Positions 17,808 to 25,674 of a stretch of 45,785 bases of DNA are shown here, piece after piece. Numbering within the stretch: position 1 is the first letter of the stretch; every line of letters begins with the position of its first letter. Under the pieces are notes generated by a model that worked only from the letters and a program-made list of their open reading frames with translations, was not told the origin of the DNA and searched no databases. The translations under genes and the position numbers were made by a program. Source of the stretch: Verrucomicrobiota bacterium (GTDB taxonomy: Bacteria > Verrucomicrobiota > Verrucomicrobiia > Limisphaerales > UBA9464); the NCBI GenBank assembly GCA_029865985.1, contig JARXAF010000193.1:1-45785 (forward strand), given 5' to 3'.

Positions 17808-20615
17808 TCAGCGCGCAGCCTTCAGTGCGGCCAGTCGGTTCACGACATTGGTATGCTCGGCCGTATTGGTGGGGGCCAGCGCGATGTACCGTTCCAAGTT
17901 TTTCAGTTCATCGGCCGGTTTCTTTTGCTGGCGGGCGATTTCAGCCAAACCGAAGCGAACTTGGAATGTTTCGCGGCCGTCCTTGATCAAGCGCTCGTAG
18001 TCACCCTTCGACTCCGGCAACTGATTGAGCAGCAGTCGGGAAATGGCCCGGTTGACCCGCGCCACGGAATTGTCGGGATCCCGGTCAAGCACCTTGGTCA
18101 ACGCTTCGACGGCGGGAGCATTCCGGCCCAGTTGCATGAGGATCAGTGCCCGACGTGACATGGGCGCGGGATCCGACTTGGCCACCTTCTCCCAAGGTTC
18201 TGTCAGGGCCAGTGACTGATCGGTCTTGCCCAGAAGCAGGTAGAGGTACGACAAATAATCGTACAACTCCGGATTGTTCGGATTCAGGCGAAGCGCCTCC
18301 TTCAACGGAGCCTCCGCGGCAGCCAATTGATTCAGGGCGATGAGCACGCGCCCATCACTCTCGGCAAAGCCCGCCTTCTCCAAGGGAGTCCAACGCGGCC
18401 GAGACGGATCAGCCCGCAACTCGTTGAGGACGTTGGTCGCAGAACCCATGTCTCCGACCGCCAAAGCGGCCGCAATGAATCCAAAATGATTGAATCGGTT
18501 GGTGGGAGACAGTCGCGATGCGCGCGCGAAATTCACCGCAGCACGTCGAACCATGTCGTCCTTTTGGGCCAGAAGCGCCGAGCCGAAGAGGCGCAAGAAC
18601 TCCGGTTCGTCCACCGGGCCGTAGAAATCCAGCAACCCGGGTTTGCCGTCCCAAATCTTGACCAGATCGGTCGAAAGCGATTTGCCCGTCATCAGCGCCT
18701 GGTTGACTTGGAGATTCACGTTTGCGGCCGCGTTATCAGCGTTCAGGCGCAAAGCCTCCTTGAAGAGAGCCGCCGCTGCCTTCAACCGGCCAGCCTCTTG
18801 CAAGAAGACCCCGGAGGCGTTGGCCGATCGGGACCACATGGCGGCCACGATCACCGAGTTGGAGGAACCGACCGATGCATTCTGCACCACCGCATCCAGC
18901 GAAGGCTGAACCTCGCTCCAGAACCGACTCACCTGCTCCAATTCCGCATCATTCGGCGCACTGGGCAGGAGGGCTTTACGCGGCAGGGCTCCGTGAAGAG
19001 ATCCGACCGGACGAAAATCAAACGGTTCAGCGAAGAAACTGAAAACCGGCGTCGCGAAGAAGGTTTGGTTACTCTGGGCAACGCGTGTGGCCAGCGTCAG
19101 CCACTGACCGGCGATATTGTCGTTCGCGGTGGCAATCGCCTTCAAAGCCGGCCAACGCTCCGACTGCCGACTCGACAGAAACTGCCGATAGGCGCGGACC
19201 GGTGCCAATCGCGTCTCGACCACCAAATGCCCGCCCTTGCTGATCAGAGACTCATTACCCGCAATCAACGCCATGGAAAGCATCGGGTCATCGGAAAAGA
19301 CGACTCCCGGAGTCCGATGGAGTGGAGCCAGCATGGTGAGCGTGTAATCACGGAGGCTGGAACCGTTGTCAGCCCGGATCGTTTTCCAGTTCTTCGCCAC
19401 CAAAGCCGCCGGGACCACGAGTGCCAATGCAACGACCGAAACGCCTGCCAGACGCGACAAGCCGGAAGACAATGGTGTGATCCCATAAGCATGCCGAGGA
19501 TCCGGCCGTCCGGTCCAAAGCAGCAGATAATACCCCGCGAAATAACCCACCGAAAGAGAGGCGCAGAAGGAGAAGGTCAACAGCGGCACCCCATAGCCCA
19601 ACTGGCTTGGACTAAACTTCAAATCAAAGCCCACCGCGATGCAGAGGCCGAACCAAGCCAGCGCAAGCCCCTGCCACGCCAGCGTCGCAGCCAAAGTGTC
19701 CAAACCAGCACCCATACGGGACGGCCAGCGGATTCCGGCGCCCACCAACGGAGCGATCATCACCAAAAACAGGAACAGAAACCGACCCCGCGGAAACATC
19801 AGGAGATGGCCGACCTTCAAGCTCAAGCCCGCTTGGAACATGGTCCAGAAACCGTCATCGAAACGTCCGGTCATGCGCGCTGACAGCGGAATCCAAAGCA
19901 GTAGCGAAAGGCCAACGAGGCCCGCCAGCAGCATTCGGGAGAGGAAGCCCAAATTGAAGAAGCTCCAGCCACGGATCCAAACCATGGCCACCAGGAACAT
20001 TGGCGCAAATCCGATGAAGGCGTGGGTGTTGGCAATGCCCACCCCGATGAGGGCCGAAACGATCCACAGGCGGGACTCCTTTTGATCCAGTCGATATTCG
20101 ACCAGATTACGCACCGCCACCGCGAAGATGAGCAAGTCGATCATTTCGCCCGTGAAAGCCGTCGCGTGCTGCCAAAAGGTCAACTGGAAGGCCAGCAGTC
20201 CCACAGCCAAGACGGGAGGAACCCATGCCAACCGGATGCTCAGGAGCGCAATGTCGGAGAATTCGCGGATGCGTTCCTCATGGCGTCGGTCGTGAGGCAA
20301 CAAAGCCACGCTTCGGGCGAGAAGATAGACGACAGCCGCCGCCATGACCGCCGTCAGGATATTGGCCTGCGCCGGGAACCGCGCACCCGCCAAAGACGAG
20401 ACGATGAGACCGAAGATCTGGTTGAGGGGTTGTGAAAACGCATTTTCAAAGCCCCAACCAGCCGCCTCGTAGACGGGGCGTAGGCTGTTGACTCCGATCC
20501 AGACATTGCGCGTCAGCAGGAAGACGGCAAATACCGTTGCGGCCAAAATCCACGGCAATTTCCGGGTGACGAAGAGTCTCGATGAAACGGAGGCGTCATC
20601 CATAGGGTTGCTCAT
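17808..20615 (-). CDS. Large membrane protein with DUF2723-like N-terminus and C-terminal TPR repeats
   Basis: About 935 residues from the chosen start MSNPMDDAS (an ATG at 20663 is possible). The first ~420 residues contain roughly ten membrane helices; NVWIGVNSLRPVYEAAGWGF and FPAQANILTAVMAAAVVYLL plus LARSVALLPHDRR resemble the DUF2723 family, thought to be GT-C-like membrane glycosyltransferases. After a ~240-residue soluble stretch come TPR-type repeats (AAALFKEALRLNADNAAANV; LAAAEAPLKEALRLNPNNPE; RNAPAVEALTKVLDRDPDNS) to the C-terminus. Lies upstream of, and in line with, the two glycan genes (gap about 55 bp), suggesting a shared role in surface glycan or protein glycosylation; function unproven. 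Confidence 0.75.
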   Translation of the reverse strand: MSNPMDDASVSSRLFVTRKLPWILAATVFAVFLLTRNVWIGVNSLRPVYEAAGWGFENAFSQPLNQIFGLIVSSLAGARFPAQANILTAVMAAAVVYLLARSVALLPHDRRHEERIREFSDIALLSIRLAWVPPVLAVGLLAFQLTFWQHATAFTGEMIDLLIFAVAVRNLVEYRLDQKESRLWIVSALIGVGIANTHAFIGFAPMFLVAMVWIRGWSFFNLGFLSRMLLAGLVGLSLLLWIPLSARMTGRFDDGFWTMFQAGLSLKVGHLLMFPRGRFLFLFLVMIAPLVGAGIRWPSRMGAGLDTLAATLAWQGLALAWFGLCIAVGFDLKFSPSQLGYGVPLLTFSFCASLSVGYFAGYYLLLWTGRPDPRHAYGITPLSSGLSRLAGVSVVALALVVPAALVAKNWKTIRADNGSSLRDYTLTMLAPLHRTPGVVFSDDPMLSMALIAGNESLISKGGHLVVETRLAPVRAYRQFLSSRQSERWPALKAIATANDNIAGQWLTLATRVAQSNQTFFATPVFSFFAEPFDFRPVGSLHGALPRKALLPSAPNDAELEQVSRFWSEVQPSLDAVVQNASVGSSNSVIVAAMWSRSANASGVFLQEAGRLKAAAALFKEALRLNADNAAANVNLQVNQALMTGKSLSTDLVKIWDGKPGLLDFYGPVDEPEFLRLFGSALLAQKDDMVRRAAVNFARASRLSPTNRFNHFGFIAAALAVGDMGSATNVLNELRADPSRPRWTPLEKAGFAESDGRVLIALNQLAAAEAPLKEALRLNPNNPELYDYLSYLYLLLGKTDQSLALTEPWEKVAKSDPAPMSRRALILMQLGRNAPAVEALTKVLDRDPDNSVARVNRAISRLLLNQLPESKGDYERLIKDGRETFQVRFGLAEIARQQKKPADELKNLERYIALAPTNTAEHTNVVNRLAALKAAR

Positions 20616-20784
20616 AGTTTGGAAAACCCGCAGGAAAGGCAAAGTCGTTTCATCATGAAACACGCAACCTTAACATTTCCTCCACTTCCTGGTTTCCTCT
20701 CAACCCAAATTCAAAAGGAGCAACTCCAGTCCAAAACGTCTCCCTAACCTCGAAAGGGATCCAAAGCCCCACTGCCCCGGGAAT

Positions 20785-20811
20785 AAAAAAGGCGCCCGGT
20801 TAGCGGGCGCC
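20785..20811 (-). terminator. Rho-independent terminator of the HU gene
   Basis: Minus strand: GGCGCCCG (20811-20804), 5-nt loop, CGGGCGCC (20798-20791), then six T (20790-20785). Perfect 8-bp GC stem with a U tract, 26 bp after the HU stop codon. It makes HU a monocistronic unit. Confidence 0.93.
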
Positions 20812-20836
20812 CTGAAAAACCGATGAAATGGTCAGA

Positions 20837-21133
20837 TTACTTGGAACCGAGGATCGCGTCCTTCGCGGCCTTGGCCACGCGGAACTTCACAACCTTCTTG
20901 GCCGGAATCTTGATCTCAGCACCAGTGGCCGGATTGCGACCCACACGGGCCTTGCGGTTGACCAAGACCAACTTACCGACGCCGGGGAACGTGAAGGTGT
21001 TCTTGGCGTTCTTGTAGGCCAACTCAGACAGCGCCTCGAGAACGGTCAGCGCTTGCTTCTTGGTGATCTCCGCCTTCTCGGCGAGTACGGCAGTAATCTG
21101 GGACTTGGTGAGGGCTTTAGCAGCTTTGGCCAT
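20837..21133 (-). CDS. HU family DNA-binding protein
   Basis: 98 residues from the ATG at 21133: MAKAAKALTKSQITAVLAEK, then LTVLEALSELAYKNAKNTFT, FPGVGKLVLVNRKARVGRNP (the HU/IHF signature 'GfG-f-v--r-aR-gRNP-tg') and ATGAEIKIPAKKVVKFRVAK. A nucleoid-associated dimer that bends DNA. The reading frame is open for ~410 bp further upstream, but that extension has no family similarity. The N-terminus has an Ala/Lys-rich lead typical of this phylum's HU proteins. It has a dedicated terminator and an A/C-rich leader lacking a Shine-Dalgarno sequence (see 21154-21164). Confidence 0.95.
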   Translation of the reverse strand: MAKAAKALTKSQITAVLAEKAEITKKQALTVLEALSELAYKNAKNTFTFPGVGKLVLVNRKARVGRNPATGAEIKIPAKKVVKFRVAKAAKDAILGSK

Positions 21134-21153
21134 AATTTTGGATTTTGTTGGGA

Positions 21154-21164
21154 TGTGTGTGGAA
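21154..21164 (-). promoter_or_regulatory. Leader motif TTCCACACACA upstream of HU (shared with the gene at 25597)
   Basis: The minus-strand leader of HU has TTCCACACACA followed after 20 nt by the ATG. The intervening sequence is A/C-rich (AACAAAATCCAAAATT) with no purine-rich Shine-Dalgarno element. The same 11-mer is 19 nt before the ATG of the exported protein at 24992-25597. Meaning unknown: translation enhancer, transcription start element or protein site. Confidence 0.5.
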
Positions 21165-21402
21165 TTCCGAAACGACTTCGGAGCGGATTTAGCAACGCGC
21201 CCACGCGTGTCGCAAGAGAAAAACCCAATGAAAGCGCGGTTTTTATCCGTTTTGACGTCGTCTTGAATCTGGCAAATCGTTTCAAGTATCCGGTGACCTT
21301 GACTTGCAGCCTTCCCCCAACACCATCGGTTTCCTGATCCGAGCGCCTGCAGAAGAGCTGTCCACTCCACTGCAGCCCGGGAGATGAATCCTGAACGCCA
21401 CC

Positions 21403-22299
21403 ATGAACCCACGTCCCAAGACCCGAACGGTGACCCTCGGTCTTCTGCAACATGCCTGCGGGCCCAATCCTCAGGAAAACCTGAAGGCATGCCTCGAAGC
21501 GGGGGCTCGAGCCGCCAAGAATGGCGCCCAAATCCTCTGCACACAGGAGTTGGTCTGTTCCCAATATTTTTGTCAGTCGGAAGAGCACCGCTACTTCGAG
21601 TTGGCGGAGCCCATTCCCGGGCCCAGCACCCAAGCCTTCCAGAATCTGGCCAAGGAACACGGTGTCGTCGTCATCGCCTCACTCTTCGAAAAACGGGCTG
21701 AAGGCCTTTACCACAACACCGCCGTGATCATCGATGCCGATGGATCCCTGTTGGGAATCTACCGCAAGATGCACATCCCGGATGATCCGTTGTTCTACGA
21801 GAAGTTCTACTTCACCCCGGGAGACACTGGATTCCGAACTTGGGACACCCGCTTCGGCCGCATTGGCGTTCTGATTTGCTGGGACCAATGGTACCCGGAG
21901 GCGGCTCGACTCACCGCCATGAGCGGGGCTGAAATCCTGTTCTACCCCACGGCCATTGGTTGGCACCCCTCGGAGAAGGCCGAGTACGGCACCCATCAAC
22001 ATGGTGCTTGGGAAACCATCCAGCGCTCCCACGCGGTCGCCAACGGATGCTACGTGGCCGCCGTCAATCGAATCGGCCTCGAACAACCGATCGGCGGCGA
22101 TGGCCTCGAATTCTGGGGCCAAAGCTTTGTCGCTGGCACCAGCGGCCAGTTGCTGGGCAAGGCTTCGGTGGATCAGCCCGAGAATTTGTTGGTCACGGTG
22201 GATTTGGCGAAGGTGGACGTCACCCGGACGCACTGGCCGTTCCTGCGAGACCGACGCATTGATGCCTATGGCGACCTCACCCGACGCTACCGCGACTAA
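21403..22299 (+). CDS. aguB: Carbon-nitrogen hydrolase, N-carbamoylputrescine amidase-like
   Basis: 298 residues. The nitrilase-superfamily triad is visible: Glu49 in ILCTQELVCSQYF, Lys122 in YRKMHIPDDPLFYEKFYFTP, and Cys159 in IGVLICWDQWYPEAARL. These blocks and GAEILFYPTAIGWHPSEK are those of N-carbamoylputrescine amidase (AguB), which turns N-carbamoylputrescine into putrescine, CO2 and NH3 in the agmatine route to polyamines. No agmatine deiminase is in the window, so the pathway is not shown by context. Preceded by GGGAGA 15 nt upstream of the ATG. The downstream SDR gene starts inside its last 38 bp. Confidence 0.88.
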   Translation: MNPRPKTRTVTLGLLQHACGPNPQENLKACLEAGARAAKNGAQILCTQELVCSQYFCQSEEHRYFELAEPIPGPSTQAFQNLAKEHGVVVIASLFEKRAEGLYHNTAVIIDADGSLLGIYRKMHIPDDPLFYEKFYFTPGDTGFRTWDTRFGRIGVLICWDQWYPEAARLTAMSGAEILFYPTAIGWHPSEKAEYGTHQHGAWETIQRSHAVANGCYVAAVNRIGLEQPIGGDGLEFWGQSFVAGTSGQLLGKASVDQPENLLVTVDLAKVDVTRTHWPFLRDRRIDAYGDLTRRYRD

Positions 22300-23143
22300 T
22301 CCCACGTTGTCTGGCGCATTGGACCGTCGGTGTCTGGTGATCATCGGAGGCACCCAAGGCCTCGGTAGGTCGGCAGCGGAAGCATGCCTGCGAGAGGGGG
22401 CTCGCGTCGTGGTGGTGGGACGGGATCCCCTACCCGATGTGGCCGCCGTTCACCGTGTCCGAGATCGGCTCGAGGTGATCATCGCCGATGCCCGGGAGCC
22501 CGAAACGGCTGAGCGGGCTATCGATCGCTGCGTCGAGCGCTTCGGAGGATTCCATGGTCTCTACCACGTCGCCGGAGGCAGCGGGCGCGCTTGGGGTGAT
22601 GGTCCGTTGCATACCATTCCGCTGAGCGGATGGCAGCAAACCCTGGACCTGAACCTGACGACGGCGTTCCTCTCCAACCGCGCGGCCATCCATTGGTTTC
22701 TCCGGGGAAAACAACCCGGCTGCATCCTGAACTGCGGGTCGGTCCTGGCCAACTCCCCTTCCCCGGAACTCTTCGGTACCATGGCCTATGCCACCGCCAA
22801 ATCGGCGTTGGTGGGAATGACTCAGGCATCCGCCGCCGCCTACGCGCCACACAACATCCGCGTCAACCTCGTGGCACCCGGGCTCACCGCGACTCCCATG
22901 TCCCTCCGGGCTCAAACCAACACCACGATCCAAGATTTCATCACCCGCAAACAACCGTTGGACGGTGGGCGCATGGGACGCCCTGAAGACTTGGATGCGG
23001 CGGTCGTCTGGCTGCTCTCAGAAGGCAGCCGATTCGTCACCGGACAAGTCATCGCCATCGACGGCGGTTGGTCGGTCTCAGAGGCGGCCGCTTCGACGGC
23101 ACCCGACCGATCATCGCCTCCTTGCCTTCTACCATCACCATGA
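22262..23143 (+). CDS. Short-chain dehydrogenase/reductase (classical SDR)
   Basis: About 293 residues. The N-terminal cofactor loop is IIGGTQGLGRSAAEACLREG (Gly-rich TGxxxGxG variant GGTQGLG), with the catalytic Ser in ILNCGSVLANS and YxxxK in YATAKSALVGMTQASAAAYA, then the typical NIRVNLVAPGLTATPM and the end FVTGQVIAIDGGWSVSEA. NAD(P)-dependent oxidation or reduction of an unknown alcohol/ketone. The start is ATG 22262 or 22268, both within the end of the amidase gene; the frame is open far upstream but only as a shadow of that gene. The stop overlaps the ROK start (ATGA 23140-23143). Confidence 0.88.
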   Translation: MPMATSPDATATNPTLSGALDRRCLVIIGGTQGLGRSAAEACLREGARVVVVGRDPLPDVAAVHRVRDRLEVIIADAREPETAERAIDRCVERFGGFHGLYHVAGGSGRAWGDGPLHTIPLSGWQQTLDLNLTTAFLSNRAAIHWFLRGKQPGCILNCGSVLANSPSPELFGTMAYATAKSALVGMTQASAAAYAPHNIRVNLVAPGLTATPMSLRAQTNTTIQDFITRKQPLDGGRMGRPEDLDAAVVWLLSEGSRFVTGQVIAIDGGWSVSEAAASTAPDRSSPPCLLPSP

Positions 23144-24072
23144 ACACCGCATCCGAAATAGAACCGTATTTTCTGGGAATCGATCTGGGCGGATCCCGCA
23201 TCAAGACCGTGGCCGTCAATGCGGTGGGGCAAACCCTCGAGCAGGAATCCATCCCATTCGAGGACCGGGAAATGGAATGGGCAGGCCGGATCCAGGAAAT
23301 GGTCTTGGACCTGCGAATACGCCGGGGTTGGCCAGTCGCCATGGGCTTGTCGGCCCCGGGTTTGGCCGCACGGGACGCTCGATCCATCGTGCACATGCCG
23401 GGGCGCTTGCGCGGACTTGAGGGTTTGGACTGGCAACAGTATCTCGGGTTTCCCAAGCCCATCTTTGTCTTGAACGATGCCCATTCGGCATTGCTGGGAG
23501 AGGCTTGGATCGGTGCAGCTCAAGGCCTTGAAAACGTCTTCATGCTCACGCTGGGCACCGGCGTTGGCGGAGCAGCGATCGTGGATGGCCACCTGCTCCG
23601 CGGACATCTGGGGCGCGCCGGCCACCTGGGGCACATCACCCTCGATTCGTCGGCCAAAAACGACGATGTCGGCGCACCGGGATCGTTGGAAATGGCCATC
23701 GGCAACAAGACCCTGAGGGAGCGGAGCCAGGGACGATACACATCCACCGAGGCCTTAGTCCGGGATGCCCGGCAAGGTGAACCTCAAGCGAAGGCTCTCT
23801 GGCAAGATTCTGTCCGAAGTCTGGCGATCGGCATCAACTCGTTGATCAACGTGCTGGATCCCGAGGCTGTCATCTTGGGTGGCGGAATCGCTCAGGCAGG
23901 TCCTGATCTTTTCGAATGGCTCACCGAAGCCCTACAACGCCATGAGTGGTGTCCAGCGGGCTTGGGAGTCCGAATCTTGCCTGCCAGTTTGGGCGATTTG
24001 GCCGGGGCTTATGGGGCAGCGCGCCAAGCCATCCTTTCCCAATCAGGAAATGTCGGCACCGTGAGTTGCTGA
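23140..24072 (+). CDS. ROK-family sugar kinase with altered zinc/substrate motif
   Basis: 310 residues from MNTASEI, coupled to the SDR by an ATGA overlap. ATP-binding start YFLGIDLGGSRIKTVAVN, catalytic Asp in VLNDAHSALLGEAWIGAAQG, phosphate 2 loop MLTLGTGVGGAAIVDG and adenosine region NVLDPEAVILGGGIAQAGPD are all good ROK/glucokinase features. Odd points: the usual GExGH substrate motif reads AGHLGHIT, and the zinc-binding CxCGxxGCxE motif is replaced by DDVGAPGSLEMAIG, with no cysteines. Zinc-free ROK kinases exist, so it may still be active on a hexose or amino sugar. Substrate unknown; 'glucokinase' would be a guess. Confidence 0.85.
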   Translation: MNTASEIEPYFLGIDLGGSRIKTVAVNAVGQTLEQESIPFEDREMEWAGRIQEMVLDLRIRRGWPVAMGLSAPGLAARDARSIVHMPGRLRGLEGLDWQQYLGFPKPIFVLNDAHSALLGEAWIGAAQGLENVFMLTLGTGVGGAAIVDGHLLRGHLGRAGHLGHITLDSSAKNDDVGAPGSLEMAIGNKTLRERSQGRYTSTEALVRDARQGEPQAKALWQDSVRSLAIGINSLINVLDPEAVILGGGIAQAGPDLFEWLTEALQRHEWCPAGLGVRILPASLGDLAGAYGAARQAILSQSGNVGTVSC

Positions 24073-24350
24073 CCCCTGTTTGAACCGAACATGGGGAGTG
24101 CTTCACTACCCTGGCAGCGACTTCTGGCGGCGCACCGGCCAGCATATCTATCGCGGCAACCACCTGTTGCCAGGTTGAGTCATTGGGAAACTAACGGTTC
24201 CTAAAGGCAAAAGAACTCCTGACACGAGTCCCGATGTCGGGGCAGTCGCTTGGGGGAGAACGACTCGGATTTCGGAAGATTCCACCGGCCTTCCAAGGTT
24301 CTTCCCAAGCGCTATTACCATCCCGTCACGCCCGGTGAGGCGCATAAAGC
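24073..24350. other. Intergenic region with nested inverted repeats, no gene seen
   Basis: Lies between the convergent ROK and PEP-CTERM genes. CCTGGCA near 24110 can pair with TGCCAGG near 24170, enclosing a smaller CTGGC/GCCAG hairpin. Further on, CGAGTC (24225-24230) pairs with GACTCG (24262-24267), enclosing CCCGA-TG-TCGGG. I recognise no riboswitch or known small RNA. The only ORFs have no coding character. Confidence 0.4.
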
Positions 24351-24382
24351 AAAAAAACCACCTTGGTTACCCAAGGTGGTTT
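24351..24382 (-). terminator. Rho-independent terminator of the PEP-CTERM gene
   Basis: AAACCACCTTGG (24355-24366), TTAC loop, CCAAGGTGGTTT (24371-24382). Perfect 12-bp stem. On the minus strand it is followed by a T run (24357-24351), 18 bp after the PEP-CTERM stop. It could also work weakly from the plus side for the ROK operon. Confidence 0.92.
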
Positions 24383-24400
24383 TGAAGGATCAAACCAAAA

Positions 24401-24970
24401 TTACTTGCGACGGCGCAAGAGGAGCGCAGCGGCACCGAGAGCGCCGAGAGCGACGGTGGTCGGCTCGGGGATAACCGGGGCGCCGCCAGCAGCCAAGGCG
24501 AAGGTCTTCATGTTGCCCATGCCGCCCGGGATCGCGAGAGGATCGGTCGGGATGGTGTAGGTGAAGGTCTCGGAAAGACCGGTGCCAGCAGCCTTGGCGA
24601 GGGCCGAAGCGGCACCAGCACCAGCGACAGCGGAATCCCAAACGGCGACCTGCAAGGTCACGGTGCTGCCGGCAGCGAAGCCGTCGAGGGTCTGGATAGC
24701 GTTACCTGGGCCACCGACACCAGCGGGGTTCCAAGTACCGGGGGAGCTCGTCGTCGCAACGCGGAACGGAGACGGAGCGAAGTTCTTCGTCAGAGCGCCA
24801 GCGGAAGCACCGTACCAGACCTGAGCGACAAAGCTGGTGCCAGTGATACCGGCGGGCTGAGCAGCAGAGGTGACCAGAGCCAGGCCCCGGTTGCCGATGT
24901 CGATCGATCCCTGACCGAAAGCCGAAACGACCAAAGCCGAAGCGGCAACGAGATAAGCGAACTTGTTCAT
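24401..24970 (-). CDS. PEP-CTERM sorted exported protein
   Basis: 189 residues. Signal peptide at the start (MNKFAYLVAASALVVSAFGQ). The C-terminus has VIPEPTTVALGALGAAA and ends LLLRRRK: the PEP motif, hydrophobic helix and basic tail recognised by an exosortase (EpsH/XrtA type), which in known systems accompanies exopolysaccharide production. The middle is Ala/Gly/Thr/Ser-rich with no catalytic motif (FVAQVWYGASAGALTKNFAP). Structural or surface role is inferred. The gene follows the exported-protein gene by 21 bp and shares a transcript with it or has its own start; its leader (CTAACAGAAAAAAC) has no Shine-Dalgarno element. Confidence 0.9.
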   Translation of the reverse strand: MNKFAYLVAASALVVSAFGQGSIDIGNRGLALVTSAAQPAGITGTSFVAQVWYGASAGALTKNFAPSPFRVATTSSPGTWNPAGVGGPGNAIQTLDGFAAGSTVTLQVAVWDSAVAGAGAASALAKAAGTGLSETFTYTIPTDPLAIPGGMGNMKTFALAAGGAPVIPEPTTVALGALGAAALLLRRRK

Positions 24971-24991
24971 GGTTTTTTCTGTTAGGACTAA

Positions 24992-25597
24992 TTAGTTGAC
25001 AGAGAAATTACGGGAGTAGGTACGAGCGGCACCCTTCAAGAAGAAACCCTCGCCCACCTTGACGGTCGGAGCGGACGGGGCCCAAGCGCCGTCAACGAAT
25101 TCCTTGGAAACGAACGAGGCACCGGTCCATTGATAGACGACGTCACCTTCAGCAGCGGTCAAGCCACCGGCAGCGGCATCGGTGAGAGCGCCAGCCAAGG
25201 GCACAGGAACCGACAAGAGATTGATACCAGCAGCGAGAGCCTTGCTGTTGTTCAGGCTGACCTCACCGATCAAGGTGATGGTGGTCGCGGCCGGAACCTT
25301 GATGAAAAAGCCTTCGCCCGGAGTCAAGGTCATGCCAGGAGCGTCCCAAGCGCCGTCAACAAAGGAGTTGAAGGTGTACTTGCCGTCGAACTTGTAGACG
25401 GCGGTGCCATCCGGAACGTTCAGGACGGTGCCAACCTTGTTGTCACCGTTGTTGAGCTGGTTACCGATCAGGTTGAAGCCTTGGTTCAGGCTCAAGCGGA
25501 CGTATCCAACGATGTTCTGGCTGGTCACCTGGGCGGAGCCAGAGACAGCGCCGACAGCCGCGACAACAGCGGCCAAGAGGAGCGATTTGGTGTTCAT
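24992..25597 (-). CDS. Exported protein with internal duplication, unknown function
   Basis: 201 residues from MNTKSLLL; an in-frame start at 25771 lies inside folD and is rejected. A signal peptide (LLLAAVVAAVGAVSGSAQ) is followed by TSQNIVGYVRLSLNQGFNLI. I recall many Verrucomicrobia exported proteins starting with this kind of 'SQN-VGYV' segment. There is an internal repeat: FVDGAWDAPGMTLTPGEGFF and FVDGAWAPSAPTVKVGEGFF, about 95 residues apart, each preceded by a Tyr/Phe-rich strand, so the mature protein is probably two similar beta domains. No catalytic motif. The leader carries the TTCCACACACA motif. Confidence 0.85.
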   Translation of the reverse strand: MNTKSLLLAAVVAAVGAVSGSAQVTSQNIVGYVRLSLNQGFNLIGNQLNNGDNKVGTVLNVPDGTAVYKFDGKYTFNSFVDGAWDAPGMTLTPGEGFFIKVPAATTITLIGEVSLNNSKALAAGINLLSVPVPLAGALTDAAAGGLTAAEGDVVYQWTGASFVSKEFVDGAWAPSAPTVKVGEGFFLKGAARTYSRNFSVN

Positions 25598-25616
25598 TGT
25601 GGTTTGATTTGTTCCG

Positions 25617-25627
25617 TGTGTGTGGAA
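25617..25627 (-). promoter_or_regulatory. Leader motif TTCCACACACA upstream of the exported-protein gene
   Basis: Same 11-mer as in front of HU, 19 nt before the ATG at 25597, followed by the A/C-rich AACAAATCAAACCACA without a Shine-Dalgarno sequence. A possible -35 (TTGACG) lies about 30 nt further upstream, with no good -10. Confidence 0.5.
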
Positions 25628-25674
25628 GTTCTGGCAGGGACGCAATCGTGCGTCAACGGATTTTTTAAACTTTT

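Noticed and set aside
18327-19883. 518-codon open frame on the plus strand
   Set aside because: Entirely antisense to the DUF2723/TPR gene, very rich in Arg/Gln/His as expected of a shadow frame in GC-rich DNA.
24148-24345. 65-residue minus-strand ORF
   Set aside because: It has no family similarity, no ribosome site, and overlaps the inverted repeats.
24073-24400. Riboswitch
   Set aside because: The structured region follows the ROK gene and is convergent with the next gene, so it leads no coding region; no known riboswitch core was recognised.
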